NCBI GenBank assembly: GCA_029883965.1 | Contig: JAOUIN010000166.1 | Span: 1 to 5,347 of the forward strand | Direction: 5' to 3' | Length of the DNA stretch: 5,347 nucleotides | Origin: Betaproteobacteria bacterium | Lineage (GTDB): Bacteria > Pseudomonadota > Gammaproteobacteria > Burkholderiales > SG8-41 | Shown: positions 1 to 4,981 of the stretch, one piece after another | How the letters are laid out: each line of letters opens with the position of its first letter | Numbering within the stretch: position 1 is the stretch's first letter | Made by a program: the position numbers and the translations under genes | Notes under the pieces: generated by a model | What the model was told of the DNA's origin: nothing | The model's database searches: none | Seen by the model: the letters and a program-made list of their open reading frames with translations, nothing else

Positions 1-1497
1 CATCTCCACGATCTCGCGCACCCAGGCGGGGTCGGAAATCGACGAAGCCGAAAGGTTCATGGCGTAGGGCAGCTGCTGGCCTTTACGGTTCTCGTGCATG
101 TGGGTCAGTACGCGGGCAATCACACGTTGATCCAGCGCCGGCGCATAACCCAGGGTTTCCGCGGTATTCATGAACTGCTGGGCGTCAGCCCAGGTGCCCT
201 GTTCGTCACGCAGGCGCAGGAAAATTTCGTGATGGATTGCGGCGCCGGTGCTGATCTGCACGGCAGGTTGCGCGTACAGCGAAATCTCGTCCTGCACCAG
301 CGCTTCGCTGATCAGATGTGACCAGTGCGCACGGCGGTTGCTCGCGCGCAGCGCATCGGACGCCGGATTGAACAGCACGACACAGTTGCGCCCCTGATCC
401 TTGGCCTGATGTGTTGCTGAATCAATGGCAGACAGCAGGGTAGGCCAACCGCTGCCGTGGAAAGGATACATCGCCACGCCGATCGATGCCGTGACATTGG
501 AGATCACCCGGTTGTGCGCGGTTTCGAGACGGTAATTCTGCACCGCGTCGAGCGCGCTGGCCGCCGCGGACCGCGCTTCCTCACGCAGGGCTTCGGGCAG
601 CAGCAGCACGAACTGGTCTTCGCCAATGCGGAACAGTTCGCCGTTGTAGTCGCGTTCGACATTGCGCAGCACACCCGTAAGTCCGAGCACCAATTGGTCG
701 CCGGCGCCGTGGCCGAACACCGTATTCACGCGCTTGAAATGATCCATGTCGATCATGATGACCGCGCCGACCTGACCGGATTTCAGGGCCTGCTCGACTT
801 GTCGCTGCAGGGCCGTGCGGTTGGGCAGGTCGGTCAGCGCGTCGTGCATGGCGACATGCTCTGCGCGACGGTTCGCGAGGTGCTGCTCGGTGATGTCGCG
901 CGCAGTACCGCGGATGCCGAGCATTTCGCCGTTCTCGTCACGGGTTACGCGGGCATTGATTCCGATCCAGCGATCTTCGCCGCGCGCGGTCGTCAGGTGC
1001 GTCAGCTGGTTCTGCACCTCACCGTTGCGGTGCAGCGTCGCGAGAAAGCGGCGGTTCGGGATGTGGGCGCCATTGCTCTCGAAATTGAAAAAACACCGGC
1101 CGATCAGGTCCTGCGGCGCCAGCCCGAAAATATGGTGCGCCGCGGCGTTGAGATAGGTAAAGCGGCCCTCGGCATCGGTTTGCCAGATCAGGTCGTGCGA
1201 AGTCTCGACGAGGTCGCGGTATCGGCCTTCGCTCTCGATCAGCAACTGGATGATCCGGCGTTTTTCGGCCAGTGTGCGCTTGACGCTGGCCAGTTCGCGC
1301 GAAGTCTTTTCCGCGAAAGCGCCGCCGTTGGCCTGGACCAGGCGGTCAATGACTTCCCTCGGGTAGCGGCGATGACCGCCCTCGGTGCGCTGCGCGCTGA
1401 GGATGCCTTGTTCGTCCCAGCGCCGCAGTTTCTGCGCCGAGATCCCGAGCAACTGCGACGTCTGCTCTATGGTGTAGGACTGGTCCTGATCGGACAT
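1..1497 (-). CDS. MerR-HTH / PAS / GGDEF (degenerate) / EAL cyclic-di-GMP protein, C-terminus beyond window
   Basis: I translated this by hand: 499 codons are open from ATG 1497 to the left edge, so the C-terminal part of the EAL domain is missing. Domains in order: a MerR-type helix-turn-helix at about residues 8-55 (YTIEQTSQLLGIS, then LRRWDEQGIL and GGHRRY); a short helical linker at 60-90; a PAS domain at about 91-205 (HDLIWQTDAEGRFTYLN, closing at RDITEQ); a GGDEF domain at about 215-380 (LTDLPNR, DMDHFKRVN, FGHGAGD) whose signature is GEDQF at 292-296; and an EAL domain from about 400 (YAQP, then HHEIFLRL with Glu424, and MNLSAS with Asn481). The signature changes make cyclase activity unlikely, while the two visible EAL metal ligands are kept, so a c-di-GMP phosphodiesterase controlled by PAS and possibly by GTP is most likely. 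I see no transmembrane segment. ATG 1497 is preferred because GGGGGA lies 7 bases upstream; in-frame ATGs at 1524 and 1578 have weaker ribosome sites. It lies 112 bases downstream of the DSF synthase on the same strand, like RpfR next to RpfF. Confidence 0.93.
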   Translation of the reverse strand, partial: MSDQDQSYTIEQTSQLLGISAQKLRRWDEQGILSAQRTEGGHRRYPREVIDRLVQANGGAFAEKTSRELASVKRTLAEKRRIIQLLIESEGRYRDLVETSHDLIWQTDAEGRFTYLNAAAHHIFGLAPQDLIGRCFFNFESNGAHIPNRRFLATLHRNGEVQNQLTHLTTARGEDRWIGINARVTRDENGEMLGIRGTARDITEQHLANRRAEHVAMHDALTDLPNRTALQRQVEQALKSGQVGAVIMIDMDHFKRVNTVFGHGAGDQLVLGLTGVLRNVERDYNGELFRIGEDQFVLLLPEALREEARSAAASALDAVQNYRLETAHNRVISNVTASIGVAMYPFHGSGWPTLLSAIDSATHQAKDQGRNCVVLFNPASDALRASNRRAHWSHLISEALVQDEISLYAQPAVQISTGAAIHHEIFLRLRDEQGTWADAQQFMNTAETLGYAPALDQRVIARVLTHMHENRKGQQLPYAMNLSASSISDPAWVREIVEM

Positions 1498-1511
1498 GCC
1501 GTTTTCCCCCG

Positions 1512-1538
1512 GGTCGTCCGGCATAGGGTCCGGCGACC
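1512..1538 (-). other. Intercistronic GC-rich hairpin ahead of the c-di-GMP gene
   Basis: On the plus strand GGTCG (1512-1516), a bulged T, and CCGG (1518-1521) can pair with CCGG (1530-1533) and CGACC (1534-1538) around an 8-base loop. This gives nine pairs, nearly all G-C. In the minus-strand transcript it would sit a few bases upstream of the GGGGGA ribosome site of the gene starting at 1497. No run of U follows, so it is not a typical intrinsic terminator. It could affect translation or mRNA stability between the two genes. The remaining sequence of the 1498-1609 gap shows nothing else I recognise. High GC makes such pairings fairly common by chance. Confidence 0.35.
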
Positions 1539-1609
1539 GTGGGCGCAGTTTATCAGAGTGCGGGCGGAATGTTTTCATGGCGTGATCGCTGGCTGTCCAG
1601 TCCGGCCGG

Positions 1610-2536
1610 TCAGTGCAGTGTGGCCGGCTCCTGCAGCACGTTCTGCCGCGACACCAGGCGCTGCATCAGTTTCAGGTCGCGCGGCGTCAGGCGCAGGGCG
1701 GCTTCCACCCAGATGCCGACGACGTCGATCAGCTCGTCATAGGTGATCTGGTGCACACGGCGGCGCACGGAAGCGAGCGCAGACAGGCCGTTGCGGGCGC
1801 GAGAGCGCTGCTTGATCAGGGTGGCGATGGCCTCGTTGCCGGCGCCGTCTTCAGCGACGACATCGATGACCCCCAGGTCGCGCATTTCCTCCGCAGTGTA
1901 AATCTTGCCCGAGCTGATGATCGCCTCTGCAGTGCGCTGGCCGACCTTGCGATCGAGGAAGGAGTAGGCGCCCATGCCCGGAAACAGGTTGAACATGATT
2001 TCCGGAAAGCCGAAGCGCGAGCTTTTCTCGGCAACGATGACATCGCTCGACAATGCCGCTTCGAATCCGCCGCCCAGACATTCACCCTGAACCAGGGACA
2101 CCGTCGTGATCGGCAGCCCGTGGCCGATGTAGTTGCGGTACAGCACGTCGATGCAGGCGCGACCATAGGCCGTCAGCGAATTCCGGTCACGGTTGTCGAT
2201 TTTCTGGCGGAACAGATCCAGATCGCCGCCGAGGTTGAATACCCCGGGCATGCCCGACGCGAGGATCACGTATTCGATCGGCTCTTCGGCGTCACCGCAG
2301 TCGATGCGACCACCGCTTTCGCCTATGAAGTTGTAATAGGCGCGGATGTCAGCCAGCAGGCCGGGATTGAAACAGGGCCTGGGCGCCGAAGTCCAGTGCG
2401 ACCACAGCGCGCGTGTGTCGCGGTCATAGCGCGCGCTTAACTGCGGGGAGAAACGGAACTCGGTTGTTTGCCGAAAATCCGGTTTTACGAAGGCATGGTG
2501 TACGTCGATGACGGCGGAGGGTATTTGCATTTCCAT
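1610..2536 (-). CDS. rpfF: DSF synthase, RpfF-type crotonase-fold enzyme
   Basis: This 308-residue crotonase-superfamily protein matches the RpfF subgroup. RpfF enzymes act on 3-hydroxyacyl-ACP as dehydratase and thioesterase, releasing cis-2-unsaturated fatty acids (DSF, BDSF) as diffusible signals. Visible signatures are RPCFNPGLLADI (53-64), the oxyanion-hole segment FNLGGDLDLF (100-109), SLVQGECLGGGFEAALS (147-163), FGFPEIMFNLFPGMGAYSF (175-193) and a C-terminal IWVEAA...LKLMQRLV. Two glutamates, Glu159 and Glu179, lie 20 residues apart, as the catalytic Glu141 and Glu161 do in Xanthomonas RpfF. The ordinary fatty-acid oxidation hydratases lack the FPGMGAYSF signature, so that reading is disfavoured. 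The protein is about 20 residues longer than Xanthomonas RpfF, mostly at the N-terminus. The start at 2536 has AGGGAG seven bases upstream; ATG 2530 is too far from it. The enzyme should be cytosolic. The next gene on the strand is the PAS-GGDEF-EAL protein, probably co-transcribed; aas is divergent. Acyl chain length of the product cannot be read from sequence. Confidence 0.9.
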   Translation of the reverse strand: MEMQIPSAVIDVHHAFVKPDFRQTTEFRFSPQLSARYDRDTRALWSHWTSAPRPCFNPGLLADIRAYYNFIGESGGRIDCGDAEEPIEYVILASGMPGVFNLGGDLDLFRQKIDNRDRNSLTAYGRACIDVLYRNYIGHGLPITTVSLVQGECLGGGFEAALSSDVIVAEKSSRFGFPEIMFNLFPGMGAYSFLDRKVGQRTAEAIISSGKIYTAEEMRDLGVIDVVAEDGAGNEAIATLIKQRSRARNGLSALASVRRRVHQITYDELIDVVGIWVEAALRLTPRDLKLMQRLVSRQNVLQEPATLH

Positions 2537-2543
2537 GATTCAT

Positions 2544-2549
2544 CTCCCT
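2544..2549 (-). promoter_or_regulatory. Ribosome binding site of rpfF
   Basis: Read on the minus strand this is AGGGAG, followed by seven bases (ATGAATC) and then ATG at 2536. It is a strong Shine-Dalgarno match at good spacing and fixes the first Met of the MEMQIPS start rather than the Met two codons later. Confidence 0.7.
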
Positions 2550-2566
2550 GACAGTGGTTTTTTGGG

Positions 2567-2582
2567 TGTGATGCCAGTGGCA
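2567..2582. promoter_or_regulatory. Possible CRP/Clp-like site upstream of rpfF
   Basis: TGTGA (2567-2571), six bases, then TGGCA (2578-2582) matches the CRP-family consensus TGTGA-N6-TCACA at 8 of 10 positions, with one perfect half. Its centre is about 38 bases upstream of the rpfF start codon. TGCCA-G-TGGCA (2572-2582) is a separate perfect small palindrome overlapping it. In Xanthomonas the CRP-like protein Clp works in the DSF/c-di-GMP pathway, which is why the match is worth listing, but a single imperfect site can arise by chance. Confidence 0.22.
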
Positions 2583-2648
2583 CCACTAGGGCCGATTAGA
2601 GGGCAGGAGTGGCGGGCGGGCAAATCTAACAAACTGGTAGGTTTTCGA

Positions 2649-2661
2649 TTAATTCAATTAA
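2649..2661. repeat. AT-rich palindrome TTAATT-C-AATTAA in the divergent intergenic region
   Basis: A perfect inverted repeat with 6-base arms and a single central C lies near the middle of the region between rpfF and aas. The surrounding 2620-2690 segment is markedly AT-rich against GC-rich neighbours. Its position suits an operator for a regulator acting on both genes, possibly the HTH protein encoded downstream of rpfF. No known operator consensus is assigned. Confidence 0.4.
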
Positions 2662-2681
2662 AACATATACTTATGTATAAT
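2653..2681 (+). promoter_or_regulatory. Candidate sigma-70 promoter toward aas, with perfect TATAAT
   Basis: A perfect -10 hexamer TATAAT occupies 2676-2681. The hexamer 17 bases upstream, TTCAAT (2653-2658), is a weak -35, with three positions matching TTGACA. Transcription would begin near 2688, giving aas a leader of roughly 130-170 bases. The -10 overlaps a small dyad, TATAC-TTAT-GTATA (2666-2679), and the -35 overlaps the 2649-2661 palindrome, so a bound repressor would block it. AT-rich sequence produces TATAAT by chance more often, hence the modest confidence. Confidence 0.35.
2666..2679. repeat. Small dyad TATAC-TTAT-GTATA overlapping the -10 box
   Basis: Five-base perfect arms surround a four-base centre. 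It lies four bases from the 2649-2661 palindrome and covers most of the TATAAT box at 2676-2681. Two adjacent dyads on one promoter suggest an operator, though each is short. Confidence 0.3.
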
Positions 2682-2771
2682 CTCTCGAGTTTGTCGAAGG
2701 CGCAACGCTATAGGTAGTGGTTTTACGGCCGGTATATACGTGGGGCTGCGGTTCGGTACAGGACCGCGCGT

Positions 2772-2800
2772 TTGACTCTGACATGGGGAGCCGCTACAAG
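2772..2800 (+). promoter_or_regulatory. Alternative promoter close to aas (TTGACT-N17-TACAAG)
   Basis: TTGACT (2772-2777) matches the -35 consensus at five of six positions. Exactly 17 bases later TACAAG (2795-2800) matches the -10 consensus at four of six. Transcription would start near 2807. That leaves almost no leader for translation from TTG 2816 but about 47 bases for GTG 2855, so if this promoter is real it favours the later aas start. Confidence 0.3.
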
Positions 2801-2815
2801 TGGTGACGTTTCAGA

Positions 2816-4981
2816 TTGGCGACAGACAAAATCAAGACTGATCCGGACCAAAAAGTGCTGCGTAAATTCTTACGGTTGCTGCTGGGCCTGATGTACCGTG
2901 TCCGCGTGTCCGGGCACGATGGTCAGCTCACGCGCGGCCGGCCGCTGGTGGTCGCCAATCACGATTCGTTGCTCGATTCGTTGCTGGTAGCGTTGTTTCT
3001 GCCGGGTACGCCGCTGATCGTGCTGCCGCGCGCGTTGGCGGGTCACTGGCTGGGTGCGCTCGCACGACGCGTCGCGACCTGTGTGGACCTTGAGCCTGAA
3101 GGCGGATACGCCGTCAAACGTCTGGTGCGTGCACTGCGCGACGGACGCGCCGTGGTGGTATTCCCGCAGGAGCGGGTGTCCACGACCGGCAGCACGATGA
3201 AAGTCTATGACGCTGCCGGGATCGTCGCGGCGCGTGCTGATGCCGATGTGATCCCGCTGCGGATCGAGGGCTCGCTGTATTCGCGCTGGGCTGCGACTAG
3301 CGGACGTTGGCCGCGCCGCTGGTTTCCGCGCATCTCTCTGGTGGTGCAGCAACCGGTACCGTTTGCAGGATCCAAAGGCGCCGCCGGGACACGCCGCCGG
3401 CAGCTTTCCGAAGACCTGCTTCGAGTGATGCAGCGCGCCATGGTGGATGCGGCGCCCCGCCGGTCGCTGTTTGAGGCGCTGATCGACGCCGCCGAACTGT
3501 TTGGCCACCGGACGCGCATTATCGAGGATGTGCGGCGGCAGGTGCAGACCTACAACGATCTGCTCAAGGGCGGTTTCGCACTCGGCCGGCTGACCTCAAG
3601 AATTACCGGCCCCGGCGAACGCGTGGGTGTCCTGCTCCCCAACATCGGTGCGACAGTGTGCCTGGTGTTCGGCCTGTGTTCGCGCGGGCGCGTGGCCGCC
3701 ATGCTCAATTATTCGAGCGGCGTCGAAGCCGTGCGCGGCGCGCTTGCCGTCGCGGTCATTCGCACCGTGATCACCTCGCGCAGCTTTATCGAAGTTGCGA
3801 AGCTGGAGCCGCTGGTTGCCGCGGCTGACGCTGCCGGATGCCGCATCGTTTATCTGGAAGATCTGCGAGAGCAGTTGCGGCTGCCGGACAAGTTGTGGAT
3901 TGTTTATGCACTGCTGCGCCCGCGTCGCGCATTGCCGCCGCAGGATCCCGATGCCACGGCCGTGGTGCTGTTTACTTCGGGATCGGAGGCGCGTCCCAAG
4001 GGCGTGGCGATCACCCAGAGCGGGATGCTCGCCGGGATGACCCAGTTGCGCGCCGCAATTGACTACGGGCCAGATGACAAATTCCTGAATGCGTTGCCGC
4101 TTTATCATATTTTCGGCCTGGTTTCATGCACGCTGATGCCGCTGTTGACCGGCACCCGGCTGTTTCTGTACACCAACCCGTTGCATTACAGGGTCATACC
4201 GGAATACGCCTACACCCGCGACTGCACTTATATCTTCGGGACCAGTACCTTCCTCGGCAATTATGCGCGCCAGGCACATCCCTATGATTTCTATCGTGCG
4301 CGATTTGTCATCGCCGGTGGCGAAAAACTGCATCCGGACGTGGCGCAACTGTGGTTCTCCAAGTTCGGCCTGCGCGTACATGAGGGCTATGGTGCGACCG
4401 AGTGCGGGCCGGCAATGTCGCTCAATACCCAGCTTGCGTTTCGCACGGGATCGGTGGGGCGCCTGTTGCCCGGGATCGAGCACCGTATTGTTCCGGTGCC
4501 GGGAATCGAGGTGGGTGGCGTGCTGCATGTGCGCGGACCCAATCTGATGCAGGGATATCTTTTCTACGATTCCCCGGGCGTCATGCAGTCGCCGCGTTCT
4601 GAAGTGGGCGACGGCTGGTACAACACTGGCGACGTGGTCAGTATTGACGATGACGGTTTTGTCACCGTACACGGCCGCGTCAAGCGCTTTGCCAAGATCG
4701 CCGGCGAGATGGTTTCTCTGGAGCGCGTCGAGCACATTGCCTACCACGCGTCGCCGCAATTCAAGCATGCCGCAGTGGCTGAAATGACGCGCTCCGGCGA
4801 AAGCACGCTGCTGCTGACTACAGACCCGGATCTGGACCGGATCAAGTTGCAGCAGACGGCGCGGCGGATCAATGCGCAGGATCTGGCAGTTGCCCGCCGC
4901 GTGGTCAAGGTGGATGACCTCCCGCTGCTCGGCTCCGGAAAAATCGATTACGTAACCTTGACGCAATGGTCAGTGCAGTAA
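2816..4981 (+). CDS. aas: Bifunctional acyl-ACP synthetase / 2-acylglycerophosphoethanolamine acyltransferase (Aas)
   Basis: This 721-residue protein resembles E. coli Aas (719 residues) nearly end to end. Aas activates free fatty acids onto acyl carrier protein with ATP and transfers acyl groups to lysophosphatidylethanolamine at the inner membrane, repairing phospholipids. The N-terminal acyltransferase (about 30-210) has NHDSLLD with His49 and Asp54. Its third motif reads FPQER (116-120) where E. coli has FPEGR. The AMP-binding domain follows: P-loop FTSGSEARPKG (386-396), LHYR...FGTSTFLG, GYGATEC (524-530), YNTGD with Asp606, GRVKRFAKIAGEMVSLE, and the C-terminal LLGSGK with the probable catalytic Lys709. 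The LplT lysophospholipid transporter often linked to aas is not visible here. The start is uncertain: TTG 2816 is the first start codon after the in-frame TGA at 2804 but has no good ribosome site. GTG 2855 (708 residues) lines up with the E. coli N-terminus and has GGA at suitable spacing. The gene is divergent from rpfF and overlaps the phosphoesterase gene by 16 bases. Confidence 0.93.
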   Translation: MATDKIKTDPDQKVLRKFLRLLLGLMYRVRVSGHDGQLTRGRPLVVANHDSLLDSLLVALFLPGTPLIVLPRALAGHWLGALARRVATCVDLEPEGGYAVKRLVRALRDGRAVVVFPQERVSTTGSTMKVYDAAGIVAARADADVIPLRIEGSLYSRWAATSGRWPRRWFPRISLVVQQPVPFAGSKGAAGTRRRQLSEDLLRVMQRAMVDAAPRRSLFEALIDAAELFGHRTRIIEDVRRQVQTYNDLLKGGFALGRLTSRITGPGERVGVLLPNIGATVCLVFGLCSRGRVAAMLNYSSGVEAVRGALAVAVIRTVITSRSFIEVAKLEPLVAAADAAGCRIVYLEDLREQLRLPDKLWIVYALLRPRRALPPQDPDATAVVLFTSGSEARPKGVAITQSGMLAGMTQLRAAIDYGPDDKFLNALPLYHIFGLVSCTLMPLLTGTRLFLYTNPLHYRVIPEYAYTRDCTYIFGTSTFLGNYARQAHPYDFYRARFVIAGGEKLHPDVAQLWFSKFGLRVHEGYGATECGPAMSLNTQLAFRTGSVGRLLPGIEHRIVPVPGIEVGGVLHVRGPNLMQGYLFYDSPGVMQSPRSEVGDGWYNTGDVVSIDDDGFVTVHGRVKRFAKIAGEMVSLERVEHIAYHASPQFKHAAVAEMTRSGESTLLLTTDPDLDRIKLQQTARRINAQDLAVARRVVKVDDLPLLGSGKIDYVTLTQWSVQ

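Noticed and set aside
457..1746. Long plus-strand open frame (429 codons) opposite the c-di-GMP gene
   Set aside because: It is antisense to the HTH-PAS-GGDEF-EAL reading frame, whose domains are clear. It shows no recognisable motif and is typical of GC-rich antisense frames.
1613..2440. Plus-strand open frame (275 codons) opposite rpfF
   Set aside because: The minus strand encodes RpfF with all family motifs. The plus frame shows no family resemblance and is a compositional shadow.
1610..2536. Ordinary enoyl-CoA hydratase of beta-oxidation
   Set aside because: The crotonase fold fits, but the LVQGE.LGGGFEAALS and FPGMGAYSF segments and the C-terminal IWV...RLV pattern are RpfF signatures.
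2631..2647. FadR-like sequence around AACTGGTAGGTTTT
   Set aside because: Only one half resembles the FadR operator; the second half does not match, so no site is called despite the fatty-acid context.
2684..2700. Minus-strand promoter for rpfF (TCGACA with CATAAG 16 bases on)
   Set aside because: The -35 fits at five of six positions but the -10 only at four, in an AT-rich stretch. The rpfF promoter must lie in this region but I cannot place it with confidence.
2508..2717. Small plus-strand frame across the rpfF start and intergenic region
   Set aside because: It overlaps the rpfF start and promoter region, runs through the AT-rich non-coding segment and has no recognisable features.
4124..4966. 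Minus-strand open frame (280 codons) inside aas
   Set aside because: It lies fully antisense to the AMP-binding domain of Aas and has no recognisable motifs or ribosome site of note.
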